Origin: Solidesulfovibrio sp.
GTDB taxonomy: Bacteria; Desulfobacterota; Desulfovibrionia; Desulfovibrionales; Desulfovibrionaceae
NCBI RefSeq assembly: GCF_029978005.1
Contig: NZ_JARKOZ010000032.1
Span: 16,319-80,318 of the forward strand
DNA: 64,000 bases
Reading direction: 5' to 3'
Shown: positions 26,691 to 36,906 of the stretch, one piece after another
Position numbering within the stretch: position 1 is the first letter of the stretch
Layout: every line of letters starts with the position of its first letter
Position numbers and translations under genes: made by a program
The notes under the pieces: generated by a model
Databases searched by the model: none
What the model saw: only the letters and a program-made list of their open reading frames with translations
What the model was told of the DNA's origin: nothing

Positions 26691-29156
26691 ATGAAGGACC
26701 GGCATCCCGACACCGACGCCCACGGCGAGGCGGCCGTCGCCGCGCTGCGGGAGGGCATCCTGCGCCATATCGTGACCACCTTCGGCTCGGACAGCGAGCG
26801 CGTGAACAAGGACAGGCTCTACAAGGGGCTGGCCGCCGCCGTGCGCGACCGGTTGGCCGAGAACTGGGTGGCCACCAGGCGGCGCTACCGGGCCGAGAAG
26901 GCCAAGCGGGTGTACTACCTGTCCCTGGAGTTCCTGCCCGGGCGGTTTCTCAGGCAGAACATCCTGGCCAGCGGCCTGTCGGAGGCCGTGGAGACGGTGC
27001 TGCGCGAATTCGGCCATAGTCTGGGCGCGCTGGAATCCAAGGAAGCCGAGCCGGGACTCGGCAACGGGGGCCTGGGACGACTGGCCTCCTGCTACATGGA
27101 TTCCATGGCCGCGCTGCGCATCCCCGGCCACGGCTACGGGATCCGCTACGACTACGGTCTGTTCGAACAGTCCCTGGAGGACGGCTTCCAGGCCGAGCGC
27201 GCCGACAACTGGATGCGCTTCGGCTCGGTGTGGCAGTTCGACCGGCCGCACTTCTTCTACCTGGTGCGCTTCGGCGGCCGGGTCGAGCGATTCGTGGACG
27301 AGACCGGACGGCTGCGCCACGCCTGGGTGGACACCAAAAAGGTCCGAGCCATGGCCTGCGACTTCCTCATCCCGGGCTACGGCAACCACTACACCACGAG
27401 CATGCGCATGTGGGCGGCCAAGGCCACCACGGGCTTCGACCTCAAGCGCTTCAACGCCAGCGACTACGTGGGCGCGCTGCGGGAGAAGACCCTCAGCGAA
27501 AACATCTCCATGGTCCTCTATCCCGAGGACGACACGCCCGAGGGCAAGGAGCTGCGCCTCAAGCAGCAGTATTTCCTCGTCTCGGCCACGCTCCAGGACA
27601 TCATGCGTCGCCACGACAACGACGGCGGCTCCCTGGAGACCCTGCCGGACGAAGTGGCCATCCACCTCAACGAAACCCATCCGGCCATCGCCGTGGCCGA
27701 ACTCATGCGTCTGCTCGTGGACGAGCGGCTCATGGACTGGGAAACGGCCTGGAAGGTGTGCACGGACGTGTTCGCCTACACCAACCACACCGTCCTGCCC
27801 GAGGCCCTGGAGTGCTGGCCGGTGGAACTGCTCGCGCGCGTCTTGCCCCGGCACATGGAGATCATCTACGAGATCAACCGCCGCTTCCTGGAGGAGGTGG
27901 CGGACCGCTATCCCGGCGATTGCCGCAAGCGCGAACGCCTCTCGCTCATCGGCGAGGGCTGGAACCGCCACGTGCGCATGGCCCACCTGGCCGTCGTCGG
28001 CAGCCGCAAGGTCAACGGCGTGGCCGCCCTGCACACCGAGATCCTCAAGGACCACGTGTTCAAGGATTTTCACGAGCTGTGGCCGGAGAAGTTTGTCAGC
28101 GTGACCAACGGCGTCTCGCCCAGGCGCTTCCTGCTCCAGGCCAACCCCCGCCTGGCCGGGCTCGTCACCGAGGCCGTGGGCCCGGGCTGGGTCACGGACC
28201 TGGACAAGCTGGCCGGGCTGCGCGGGCTGGCGGACGACGCCGCCTTCCAGGAGAAATGGCGGGCCGTGCGCCGGGTCAACAAGGAGCGCCTCATCGAGGC
28301 TATGCCGGAACTGCGCGAACTCGGCGTCTCGCCCGACGCGCTTTTCGACGTCCAGGTCAAGCGCATCCACGAATACAAACGCCAGGCGCTCAACGTGCTG
28401 CACGCCGTGACCCTCTACAACCGCATCAAGGTCCACGGCATCCTGCCCGAAACTCCCCGGGTGATCCTTTTCGGAGGCAAGAGCGCGCCCGGCTACCACA
28501 TGGCCAAGCGCATCATCAAGCTCGTCACCTCCGTGGCCGAGGTCATAAACGCCGACCCGGACGTGCGCGAACACCTGGCCGCGGTCTTTTTGCCCAACTT
28601 CAACGTGGCCCTGTCCGAACGCCTCATCCGGGCCGCCGACCTGTCCGAGCAGATCTCCACCGCCGGCATGGAGGCCTCGGGCACGGGCAACATGAAGTTC
28701 GCCCTAAACGGCGCGCTGACCATCGGCACCATGGACGGGGCCAACATCGAGATACGCCAGGAGGTGGGCGAGGAGAACTTCCTCGCCTTCGGCCTGTCCG
28801 CCGCCGAGGTGGCCGCCAACCGGGCCGGCGGCTACAACCCGCGCCTGCGCTACGAATTCGACCACGAGCTCAAGCGCGCCGTGGACATGATTCACTCGGG
28901 CTTCTTCTCGCCCGGCCGGCCCGAGCTCTTCCGCCCCCTGACCGAGGGCATGCTCGACCACGGCGACTGGTTCATGGTCCTGGCCGACTACGCTTCCTAC
29001 GTGGATGCCCAGGCCGAGGCGGCGTGCCTTTACGCCGACGCCCCGGCCTTCACCCGCCGTTCCATCATGAACACGGCCGGCATGGGGAAGTTCTCCAGCG
29101 ACCGGGCGGTCATGGAATACGTGCGCGACATCTGGGGCGTGCGGCCCCTGGAATAG
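26691..29156 (+). CDS. glgP: Glycogen/alpha-glucan phosphorylase
   Basis: YYLSLEFLPGRFLRQN, GNGGLGRLASCYMDSMA, TNGVSPRRFL, EASGTGNMKFALNGALTIGTMDGANIEI. Confidence 0.97.
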   Translation: MKDRHPDTDAHGEAAVAALREGILRHIVTTFGSDSERVNKDRLYKGLAAAVRDRLAENWVATRRRYRAEKAKRVYYLSLEFLPGRFLRQNILASGLSEAVETVLREFGHSLGALESKEAEPGLGNGGLGRLASCYMDSMAALRIPGHGYGIRYDYGLFEQSLEDGFQAERADNWMRFGSVWQFDRPHFFYLVRFGGRVERFVDETGRLRHAWVDTKKVRAMACDFLIPGYGNHYTTSMRMWAAKATTGFDLKRFNASDYVGALREKTLSENISMVLYPEDDTPEGKELRLKQQYFLVSATLQDIMRRHDNDGGSLETLPDEVAIHLNETHPAIAVAELMRLLVDERLMDWETAWKVCTDVFAYTNHTVLPEALECWPVELLARVLPRHMEIIYEINRRFLEEVADRYPGDCRKRERLSLIGEGWNRHVRMAHLAVVGSRKVNGVAALHTEILKDHVFKDFHELWPEKFVSVTNGVSPRRFLLQANPRLAGLVTEAVGPGWVTDLDKLAGLRGLADDAAFQEKWRAVRRVNKERLIEAMPELRELGVSPDALFDVQVKRIHEYKRQALNVLHAVTLYNRIKVHGILPETPRVILFGGKSAPGYHMAKRIIKLVTSVAEVINADPDVREHLAAVFLPNFNVALSERLIRAADLSEQISTAGMEASGTGNMKFALNGALTIGTMDGANIEIRQEVGEENFLAFGLSAAEVAANRAGGYNPRLRYEFDHELKRAVDMIHSGFFSPGRPELFRPLTEGMLDHGDWFMVLADYASYVDAQAEAACLYADAPAFTRRSIMNTAGMGKFSSDRAVMEYVRDIWGVRPLE

Positions 29157-29236
29157 GCACGGCGCGGCGTCGCCGCTGGCGCGCGGGGAATATCCTCCGC
29201 CCGGCGGCGGCGAGGCTGCGGCCCGCGTCGCTTCGA

Positions 29237-29440
29237 TTGTACACCCGCCGCGACCCGGCTCAGTCGCCGCGCCCGGACGTCGAACACCTGCGCACGGACG
29301 TGCGGCGCATCTACGCGCTCATCCTGCTCCAGTGGCTGCATTACCTGGACCATATCAAGGAGAATTTCCCCTATTTCTTCTCCTTCCAGTGCCGGGTCAC
29401 GCCTTTCCTGGCCGGCGAGGACGCCACCGTGCGCGAGTAG
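29237..29440 (+). CDS. Possible small protein (~67 aa) of unknown function
   Basis: In-frame TTG start; ...DVEHLRTDVRRIYALILLQWLHYLDHIKENFPYFFSFQCRVTPFLAGEDATVRE; amphipathic/aromatic, non-random composition. Confidence 0.45.
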   Translation: MYTRRDPAQSPRPDVEHLRTDVRRIYALILLQWLHYLDHIKENFPYFFSFQCRVTPFLAGEDATVRE

Positions 29441-29493
29441 GGCCGCGCGTGTCCCGTCCTTGCCAAGAAGTCCCGGTCGGGCGAAAGGACGGC

Positions 29494-30399
29494 ATGCGAT
29501 CCCCTTGCGCCCCTGTGCCCGGAAAATCCCCGTCCATTTTCCAGCGCCTGCTGCGCGAGCCCCTGGTCCATTTTTGCGTGCTCGGCGCGGCGCTCTTCGT
29601 CCTGGCCGATCTGAGAGAACGGCCGCAGCCGGCCGGGGACGCCGCCCGCAGCATCGTGGTGACGGACGACGACCTGCGCCAGCTCGCCGGGCTGTGGCGG
29701 GTCCAGTGGAACCGCGATCCCGCGCCGGCCGAGCTGCGCCGCCTGGTCGCCGACCAGGTGGACGAGGAGGTGGCCTTTCGCGAGGCCCTGGCCGCCGGCC
29801 TGGACCGCCAGGATATCCTGGTGCGCCGCCGGCTGGTCGAGCGCATGCGCCACGACTGGGCCACCCAGGACGGCGCGGCCGATCCCGACGAGGCCGCGCT
29901 GCGTCGATGGTACGCGGAAAACGCCGACCGCTTCGCCGCGCCCAGGCAGGCGAGCTTCGCCGTCCTCTATTTTTCCGACCGCCTGCGCGGCGGCAGAGCC
30001 AAGGAGGAGGCCATTCTGGCCCGCGACGGCCTGGCCGGCCAGGCGACGGAGCTGGCCGCGACGACCGGAATCGGCGACCCGACCGAGCTGCCGCCCCTGG
30101 CCGAGGACCTGACCCCGGACGAGGCGGCCGGGCTCTACGGCCAGGAACTGGCCGCCTCCCTGGGACGGCTGCCCCTGGGCTCCTGGCAGGGGCCGGTGGC
30201 CGTGCCCGGCGGCTACGTGCTCGTGGACATCCTGTCCAGGACGCCGGGCGAGCCGCCGGCCTTGGAGTCGGTCCGGGACGAGGTCCTCGACGCCTGGCGG
30301 GCGCGGCGGCGCGAGGAGAGCCTGGCCAAGGCCCTGGACGCGGCGCGCGGGCGCTACGCCGTGGTCCTGCCAGCGGACCTCCCGGGCGGCGCGCCGTGA
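29494..30399 (+). CDS. PpiC/SurA-type peptidyl-prolyl cis-trans isomerase-like membrane-anchored protein
   Basis: N-terminal TM VHFCVLGAALFVLADL; DEEVAFREALAAGLDRQDILVRRRLVERM; LPLGSWQGPVAVPGGYVLVDIL. Confidence 0.8.
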   Translation: MRSPCAPVPGKSPSIFQRLLREPLVHFCVLGAALFVLADLRERPQPAGDAARSIVVTDDDLRQLAGLWRVQWNRDPAPAELRRLVADQVDEEVAFREALAAGLDRQDILVRRRLVERMRHDWATQDGAADPDEAALRRWYAENADRFAAPRQASFAVLYFSDRLRGGRAKEEAILARDGLAGQATELAATTGIGDPTELPPLAEDLTPDEAAGLYGQELAASLGRLPLGSWQGPVAVPGGYVLVDILSRTPGEPPALESVRDEVLDAWRARRREESLAKALDAARGRYAVVLPADLPGGAP

Positions 30400-31382
30400 A
30401 GGCGTATCTCGCCGTCCTGTGCCTGCTGGCGGCCCTTTGGCCCCGCCCGGCCGCCGCCCACGAGACGCGCCCGGCCTACCTCGAACTGCGCGAGACCGCG
30501 CCGGGGGTCTACGACGTACTCTGGCGCACGCCGCTCTACGAAGGCCTGCGCCTGCCCTTCGACCTGCGTTTTCCCGAGGAGGCCCGGGTCCTTGGCGCGC
30601 CGCGCACGGTCGCCTATCCCGACTGGCACCTGGAGACCTGGCGCATGGCCGTGCCCGGCGGCATCCTCGGCAAGCCCATCCTTTTTCGCGGCCACGAGGC
30701 CACCACCGCCGGCGTGGTGGCCCGTCTCTTGCCCCTCGGCGGCCCGGAGCGGACCGTGGTGGTGCCCCCGGGGCGCGAGGCGGCCGTCTTTTCCGGCCGG
30801 CCGGCGGGATTTTTCGATTTCCTGCTCTCCGGCGTGCGCCATATCCTCTACGGACCCGACCACCTGCTCTTCATTGCGGGCTTGCTGTGTCTGGTGTCCG
30901 GCGGCCGTGTCCTTGTCGAAACCGTCACGGCCTTCACCTTGGCCCACAGCCTGACCCTGGCCGCCGCCACCCTGGGCTGGGCCGAGGTCCCGGTGGAGGC
31001 CGTCAACGCGGCCGTGGGGCTCAGCATCCTTTTTCTCGGCCCGGAGATCGTGCGCCGCCTGCGGGGGGAGGCGAGCCTCACCGTACGCTTCCCGTGGCTG
31101 GCCGCTTTCGCCTTCGGACTGTTGCACGGCTTCGGCTTCGCCGGTTCCCTGACCGGCCTCGGGCTTTCGCGCCGAGAACTGCTTGTCGCCCTGCTCGGAT
31201 TCAACTGCGGCGTGGAAGTGGGGCAGCTCGCCTTCGTGGCGGCATTGCTCGGGCTTTGGGCCTCGGTGCGCCGGCTTGGCATCCGCCCGCCGGATTGGGC
31301 GTCCTATGTCCCGGCCTATGTCGTGGGTTCGGCCGGGGCCTACCTGACCTTGTCGCGCACCTTGGTGCTCCTGGGGAAATGA
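30396..31382 (+). CDS. HupE/UreJ family membrane protein
   Basis: Signal peptide then AHETRPAYLELRETAPGVYDVLWRTPLYEGLRLPFDLRF; GVRHILYGPDHLLFIAGLL; LLHGFGFAGSLTGLGL; GTG start overlapping previous stop. Confidence 0.85.
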   Translation: MKAYLAVLCLLAALWPRPAAAHETRPAYLELRETAPGVYDVLWRTPLYEGLRLPFDLRFPEEARVLGAPRTVAYPDWHLETWRMAVPGGILGKPILFRGHEATTAGVVARLLPLGGPERTVVVPPGREAAVFSGRPAGFFDFLLSGVRHILYGPDHLLFIAGLLCLVSGGRVLVETVTAFTLAHSLTLAAATLGWAEVPVEAVNAAVGLSILFLGPEIVRRLRGEASLTVRFPWLAAFAFGLLHGFGFAGSLTGLGLSRRELLVALLGFNCGVEVGQLAFVAALLGLWASVRRLGIRPPDWASYVPAYVVGSAGAYLTLSRTLVLLGK

Positions 31383-31383
31383 C

Positions 31384-32790
31384 ATGGCCCGGCATCGCGC
31401 GACGTTTCCAATCTTTACGGCCGCCGTCCTGGCCGTTTGCATCGCTTCGCCGGCCCAGGCCCACATGGTCAGCGCCGACGTGGGCGATTTCTACGCAGGC
31501 CTGCTCCATCCCCTGACTTCGGCCGAGCACTGGCTGCCCATGCTGGCCCTGGCCCTTTTCGCCGGCCAGTGCGGCCGGGCGGCGGCGCGCGCCGCCGTCC
31601 TCGCCTTTCCCCTGGCCTTGGCCGCCGGCGTGGCGGCCGGGGCGCGTTTTCCCGGCCCGAGCCTCTCCTTCGTCGCCGACGCGGCCGGGCTCGTCGTCCT
31701 GGGCCTGGGCCTGGCCGCCGCGCCGCGCCTGACGGGCCGGACCGTCCTTGCCGTGGCGGCCGCTGTGGCCCTGGGTCTTGTCCTTGGCTGGCGAAGCGGC
31801 GGCGATCTGGCCGCCTCGGCCGCTGGCTGGCGATTCGCGCCGGGCGTGGCCGTCACGGGCTTTGCCGTGGTTGCCGTGGCGGCGGCCTGGGTCCCCCGGC
31901 TCGCAGGGGTCCTGGCCGGCGGCCTGCGCCTCGCCTTCGGGCTGGGACTGGCCTGCTGCGGCCTGCTGCTGGGCCTCGGTGTCCTTGAGAGCTCGCCCTT
32001 CGGCGCGGCCGGGCTGCCGCGCTTTCCCGCCGAGGCCGACCTCCTCGCTCTGGCCGGTTCCGCTGCCGGCCGGCCGGGCTTCACCCTGGCGGCGCTCGGC
32101 GGCGCGTTCGTCTGGGGCGCGGGCCACGCCCTGACCCCGGGCCACGGCAAGGCCCTGGCCGCCGCCTATCTGGTCGGGGAAAGGGGCACTCCCGGCCGGG
32201 CCGTGGCCCTGGGGCTCGTCGTCACGCTCACGCATACCCTGGGCGTCTTTCTCCTCGGCCTCGCCGCCTGGCTGGCCGCCGACTCCTTCGACCGCGAGCG
32301 CCTCTTCCCTTGGCTGTCCCTGGTCTCGGGCCTGGGCGTGGCCACGGTCGGCGCTGCCCTGGTTGCCGCGCGCCTGCGCCGGCCGGTCGCGGGCCGGGAC
32401 GCGTCTGAACACAGCCATGGCGGCATTCCCCATAGCCACGGCGGCCACGGGCAGGCGCGAGGCGGCGAAGCCGGCGGCTGGCGTTCCCTGGTGGCGCTCG
32501 GCGTCTCCGGGGGGCTCGTGCCGTGTCCGGGCGCGCTGGTGCTGCTCCTTGGGGCCGTGGCCGTGGGGAGGGTGGGCTTCGGCCTGGCCTTGACGGCCGC
32601 CTTCAGCCTGGGCCTGGCCGGTGTGCTGATCGTGGTGGGGCTCTTGTTCGTGAAGGGGGCGCGTCTGCTCGAAGCCTCGGCCGGCTTCGCCAAGGCGTCC
32701 CGCTGGCTGCCGGTGTGCGCCGCGCTGGCCGTGACCGTCCTCGGCCTGGTCCTGACCGTCCAGGCCGTGATCGCCCTGGCAGGCGCCTGA
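31384..32790 (+). CDS. HupE-like N-terminal domain fused to a NicO/RcnA-type nickel/cobalt transporter domain
   Basis: AHMVSADVGDFYAGLLHPLTSAEHWLPMLALALFAG (HupE-like); GAGHALTPGHGKALAAAYLVGERGTPGRAVALGLVVTLTHTLGVFLLG (NicO); HSHGGIPHSHGGHG loop. Confidence 0.85.
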   Translation: MARHRATFPIFTAAVLAVCIASPAQAHMVSADVGDFYAGLLHPLTSAEHWLPMLALALFAGQCGRAAARAAVLAFPLALAAGVAAGARFPGPSLSFVADAAGLVVLGLGLAAAPRLTGRTVLAVAAAVALGLVLGWRSGGDLAASAAGWRFAPGVAVTGFAVVAVAAAWVPRLAGVLAGGLRLAFGLGLACCGLLLGLGVLESSPFGAAGLPRFPAEADLLALAGSAAGRPGFTLAALGGAFVWGAGHALTPGHGKALAAAYLVGERGTPGRAVALGLVVTLTHTLGVFLLGLAAWLAADSFDRERLFPWLSLVSGLGVATVGAALVAARLRRPVAGRDASEHSHGGIPHSHGGHGQARGGEAGGWRSLVALGVSGGLVPCPGALVLLLGAVAVGRVGFGLALTAAFSLGLAGVLIVVGLLFVKGARLLEASAGFAKASRWLPVCAALAVTVLGLVLTVQAVIALAGA

Positions 32791-32793
32791 CGC

Positions 32794-33570
32794 CTATTTG
32801 GCCGCGCCCGGGTCCCTGAAGCCGTAGGAGGCCAGCACGGCCTGGCCCTTGGGGCCGCGCAGGTAGTCGATGAAGGCCTTGGCCGCCTCCTTGCGCGGAC
32901 AGGCGGCCACCACGGCGGCCGGGTAGACGATGGGGGCGTGGTCGGTCATCACGGCCACCGCCCGCACGCGCTTTTGGGCCATGCGGGCGTCGGTGGCGTA
33001 GACGAAGGCTGCGTCCACCTCGCCCAGGGCCACATAGTCCAGCGCCTGTTTGACCGACAGGCCGTAGACCATCTTGGGCGAGAGCGTCTCCCAGAGGCCC
33101 CGCTTGTCCAGGGCCTGCTTGGTGTAGCTGCCGGCGGGCACGGCGTCGGGTTCGCCCAGGGCCAGCTTGCCGACCTTGGGTCCGGCCAGGTCCTCCAGGC
33201 AGGTCACGCCCTGGTCGTCGGCTGGGACGGTGAGCATCAGGTCGTTGGCCGTGAAGTCCGCCCGCGTGGCCGGGTCGATGAGTCCGCTTTTGGCCGCCCG
33301 GTCCATGGTGACCTGGTCGGCCGGGGCGAAGACGTCCACGGGCGCGCCGGCCTCGATCTGCTGGAGCAGTTGGCCCGAGGCGGCGAAGTTGACGAAGACC
33401 GTGAGCCCCGGATGCTCGGCCTCGTAGGCTTTCCTGATGTCGGTCAGGGCGCTGGTGAGGCTGGCCGCCGCGGAAACCACCAACTCCTCGGCCGCGCCCG
33501 GGTGTGGGAGAAGGGCGGCGAAAAAAAGCAGGATCGCGGCCGGGACGGCAAGGCGGCATCGAAACGACAT
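32794..33570 (-). CDS. modA: Molybdate ABC transporter substrate-binding protein
   Basis: EELVVSAAASLTSALTDIRKAYEAEHPGLTVFVNFAASGQLLQQIEAGAPVDVFAPAD. Confidence 0.92.
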   Translation of the reverse strand: MSFRCRLAVPAAILLFFAALLPHPGAAEELVVSAAASLTSALTDIRKAYEAEHPGLTVFVNFAASGQLLQQIEAGAPVDVFAPADQVTMDRAAKSGLIDPATRADFTANDLMLTVPADDQGVTCLEDLAGPKVGKLALGEPDAVPAGSYTKQALDKRGLWETLSPKMVYGLSVKQALDYVALGEVDAAFVYATDARMAQKRVRAVAVMTDHAPIVYPAAVVAACPRKEAAKAFIDYLRGPKGQAVLASYGFRDPGAAK

Positions 33571-33605
33571 GGCGGCCTCCTCCCCATTGTTGTTTGAAAT
33601 TGGAA

Positions 33606-34604
33606 TCAGGCGATGCGCACGGTTCCAGGAGCCCTGGGGATGGCGGGGCCGGTCGCGTCGCCCTCCTTGTCCCGACGCTCCTCCCGGGGCGGCAGGCAGC
33701 CGGGCGGCGCGGCCGGTCGCGGCCCGGACCGGCGCGAGCGGGTGCGTTTTTCCTCGTACATGCGCGCGTCGGCGCAACTGACGAGCTCGGCCAGACTGCC
33801 GGCGCAGTCGATGTCCAGGCAGGACAGGCCAATGCTCGCCGCGATGGCGTAGGGCCGCCTGCCCGAGGCGTTGAAGGCCTTCATGCGGGCCAGCAGGCGC
33901 TCCTTGGGCTCCACGGCCTCGTGGGGCGCGTCCTCGAGGCCGAACACGGCGAATTCGTCGCCGCCGAGCCGGGCCACGACGTCGGATTCCCGGAAGGTCT
34001 CGCGCAAGAGCGCGGCCATGTCCCCGAGCATCCGGTCGCCCTCGCGGTGGCCCAGGGTGTCGTTGACGATCTTCATGCCGTCGAGGTCCACGTAGAGCAA
34101 AAATGCGCCCCGGGCCAGGCGGCGGGCGGACTTGAACATCTGTTCGGCCAGGGTGAGGAAGCCCCGGCGGTTGAAAAGGCCGGTCAGCTCGTCGGACAGG
34201 GCCGCGCCCACGAGTTGCTTGTAGAGCTGGTGGCGCTCGATGGCGTGGAGGATGGCCCGGAAAAGCCCCTGGCCGTCGAAGCCGCCCTTGACCAGGAAGT
34301 CCTGCGCCCCCTCGCGCACGGCCATGGTGGAGATCTCCCGGTCGTCGAGCCCGGAGAGCACGATGATGGGCAGGTCCGGAAAGCCGGCCCGCACCGAGGT
34401 GAAGGTGGTCAGGCCCGTGGAATCCGGCAGGTTGAGGTCGAGCAGCACCACGTCCGCGCCGCCGTCGGCCAGGAGTTCGACGCCGCTTTCGAGCAGGGGG
34501 GCGTGGCGCAGGTCGAAGGGAGCGTCCGCGCCGTCCTCCAGGTAGGCCCGCACCAGTTCCGCGTCGCCGTAGTCGTCCTCGATGAGGGTGATGCGAAGGG
34601 TCAT
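33606..34604 (-). CDS. Response regulator with GGDEF diguanylate cyclase domain
   Basis: Receiver LIEDDYGDAELVRAYLEDG...VLLDLNLPDSTG; FRESDVVARLGGDEFAVFG (GGDEF plus upstream RxxD). Confidence 0.94.
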   Translation of the reverse strand: MTLRITLIEDDYGDAELVRAYLEDGADAPFDLRHAPLLESGVELLADGGADVVLLDLNLPDSTGLTTFTSVRAGFPDLPIIVLSGLDDREISTMAVREGAQDFLVKGGFDGQGLFRAILHAIERHQLYKQLVGAALSDELTGLFNRRGFLTLAEQMFKSARRLARGAFLLYVDLDGMKIVNDTLGHREGDRMLGDMAALLRETFRESDVVARLGGDEFAVFGLEDAPHEAVEPKERLLARMKAFNASGRRPYAIAASIGLSCLDIDCAGSLAELVSCADARMYEEKRTRSRRSGPRPAAPPGCLPPREERRDKEGDATGPAIPRAPGTVRIA

Positions 34605-35059
34605 GTCCGGCCCTCCACGGCGTGCGGGTGTGGCGGCAGCTTGGCCAGCGACAGCCAGAATTCCTCCACCCGGCGCATCATGACCAGGAATTCGTCCAGT
34701 CCCAGGGGTTTTTTCAGGAAGCAGTTGGCCCCGAGGTCGTAGCTGGCCGCGATGTCGGTTGCGGCGTCGGAGGTGGTCAGCACCAGCACGGGAATGGAGC
34801 GCAGCCCGGCGTCGCCCTTGACCTCCGAGAGCACCTCCCGGCCGTCCATGCGCGGCATGTTGAGGTCGAGGAGGATGAGGTCCGGCCGGGCGGCGCCGGC
34901 GTGCTCGCCCTGGCGGCGCAGGAAGCGCATGCCTTCCTCGCCGTCGCCCACCCGGTCCACGGAAAGAGCGGCCCGAAAGCCGCGCAGGGCCTCCAGAATG
35001 AGTTCCACGTCGCCGGGGTCGTCCTCCATGAGCAGAATGCGCACGGGCATGGCGTTCAT
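34601..35059 (-). CDS. Single-domain Rcp1-type response regulator
   Basis: ILLMEDDPGDVELILEAL, LILLDLNMPRMDGREVL, VLTTSDAATDI, GANCFLKKPL. Confidence 0.93.
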   Translation of the reverse strand: MNAMPVRILLMEDDPGDVELILEALRGFRAALSVDRVGDGEEGMRFLRRQGEHAGAARPDLILLDLNMPRMDGREVLSEVKGDAGLRSIPVLVLTTSDAATDIAASYDLGANCFLKKPLGLDEFLVMMRRVEEFWLSLAKLPPHPHAVEGRT

Positions 35060-36906
35060 GGCGCGCCGGCCTCCCTGTCCGGCAGGGTGAAGAGAAAGGT
35101 GGAGCCCGCGCCGGCCGTGGATTCCACCCAGATGCGCCCGCCGTGGCGTTCGACGATGCGCTTGCAAAAGGCCAGGCCGATGCCGGCTCCGGCGTGCTCC
35201 TTGGCCGTGGTCAGGCGCTGGAACATCCGAAATACCCGGTCGAAGTGCTGCGGCGCGATGCCCATGCCGTTGTCGGCCACGGCCACGGTCCAGGCGTCGC
35301 CGTCGCGCCGGGCCGAGACGTGGATCTCGGGCGGGGCCTCGCCCCGGTACTTGACGGCGTTGCCCACCAGGTTCTGGAAGAGCTGGGCGATCTGCGTGGC
35401 GTCGGCCGTCACCTCGGGCAGGGCCTCGCGGGTCACCACGGCCCCGGCCTCGGCCAGGGGCAGCTCCAGGTTGTCCAGGGCCACGTCCAGGGCGTCGCCC
35501 AGGGCCATGGGCGCAAAGGCCGCCTTGCTCGTGCCCAGGCGCGAATAGGTCAGCAGGTGGTTGATGAGCTGGCTCATGCGCCTGGCCCCGTCCACCATGT
35601 AGGCCACGTAGCGTTCGCCGGTCTCGTCGAGCTGGCCGGCGCAGCGCTTGCCCAGCAGGTCGGCGAAGCTCGTGATCTTGCGCAGCGGCTCCTGGAGGTC
35701 GTGGGAGGCCACGTAGGCGAACTGCTCCAGGTCCTTGTTGGAATTTTCCAGGGCGGCGGTCTTTTCGGCCAGGGCCCGTTCGCGCTCCTCGAGCTCCCCG
35801 GCCATGGCGTCAAAGGCCTGGTCGAGCCTGGACAGTTCCCGGATGGAAGACGCGCCGGACAGGCGCGTGGCGAATTCGCCCCGGCCGATGGCTTCGGCCG
35901 CCTCCATCAGGGCGACGATGGGTCGCACCAGGAGCCGTGATCCGAAGAACCAGGCCGCACCGAGGCCGATCAGGCCGACGAGGGCCAGCCAGGCCACCTG
36001 GTCGCGAAGGAGCTTGCGCGAGGCGGCGTAGGCCTCGGCCAGGGGCCGTTCCACGAAGACGACCGGGGAGTCCGGCCGGTCCGGGGCGAAGCGGGAGAAC
36101 CCCACCAGCTTGGCCTCGCCGTCGAGGCCCATTGCCTCCAGGCTGCCGAAACGGTGGCCCGAGACGGCCCGCCCGAGCGGTGTGCCGGAAATGTCCGTGC
36201 CCACGGCGGGCAGGGGCCTTGGAAACGTGGCCAGGAGCCGACCTGAGGGCACGAGCACGCCGACCACGCCGCCCTTCGGCGGCGGCGCGGCCGCCACGGC
36301 TTCGGCCAGGGCGTCCAGGCTCAGGCTCGCCGCCACCACGGCCTTGACCTCGCCGTCCCAGCCCAGGGACGGACAGGCGACTACGGCCAGGGGCCGTCCG
36401 TCCGGGGCAGGGGCGAACGGGCCGGCCTGGCAGGTCTTTTCCGTCGTGGCCGCCCGGAACCAGTCGCGCCCGGCGAAGGTGTCGGTCTGCATGGGCGTGC
36501 GCCCCGGGGGAAAGCCGTCCCCGAAACCGCCCGCCGCCTCGGCGATGCGTTCCCCGCCCGCCGCCACGGCCAGGATGTTGGCCACGCCCGCCCCGGATTG
36601 GCGCAGAAGCTGGGAAAAGAGCAGGGAACAGCCCTGCGGGTCCACCACCCGCACTACCGTGGCCGCGGCCAGACTCTCCACCAGTCGCAGGGCGGCGGCC
36701 AGGTGCCTTTCCTGGCCGGCGGCGAGCGTGAGCGCCCGGTTGACGGCGGCGGATCTGGCCTCGTCGCGGGCCTTGGCCCGTTGTTCCAGGCCGTGGTGGA
36801 GCGTCAGTCCCAGGGCCGGCAGCACGGCTAGAAGAACCAGGCCCATGAGGGCGGCGCGAAGACCGAGGGGCGAGGCGCGTCGTGGCGGTGCGGAAGGGTA
36901 CGTCAT
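35056..36906 (-). CDS. Sensor histidine kinase with periplasmic sensor domain, HAMP, HisKA, HATPase
   Basis: Two TMs; [75 protein letters not shown]. Confidence 0.94.
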   Translation of the reverse strand: MTYPSAPPRRASPLGLRAALMGLVLLAVLPALGLTLHHGLEQRAKARDEARSAAVNRALTLAAGQERHLAAALRLVESLAAATVVRVVDPQGCSLLFSQLLRQSGAGVANILAVAAGGERIAEAAGGFGDGFPPGRTPMQTDTFAGRDWFRAATTEKTCQAGPFAPAPDGRPLAVVACPSLGWDGEVKAVVAASLSLDALAEAVAAAPPPKGGVVGVLVPSGRLLATFPRPLPAVGTDISGTPLGRAVSGHRFGSLEAMGLDGEAKLVGFSRFAPDRPDSPVVFVERPLAEAYAASRKLLRDQVAWLALVGLIGLGAAWFFGSRLLVRPIVALMEAAEAIGRGEFATRLSGASSIRELSRLDQAFDAMAGELEERERALAEKTAALENSNKDLEQFAYVASHDLQEPLRKITSFADLLGKRCAGQLDETGERYVAYMVDGARRMSQLINHLLTYSRLGTSKAAFAPMALGDALDVALDNLELPLAEAGAVVTREALPEVTADATQIAQLFQNLVGNAVKYRGEAPPEIHVSARRDGDAWTVAVADNGMGIAPQHFDRVFRMFQRLTTAKEHAGAGIGLAFCKRIVERHGGRIWVESTAGAGSTFLFTLPDREAGAP

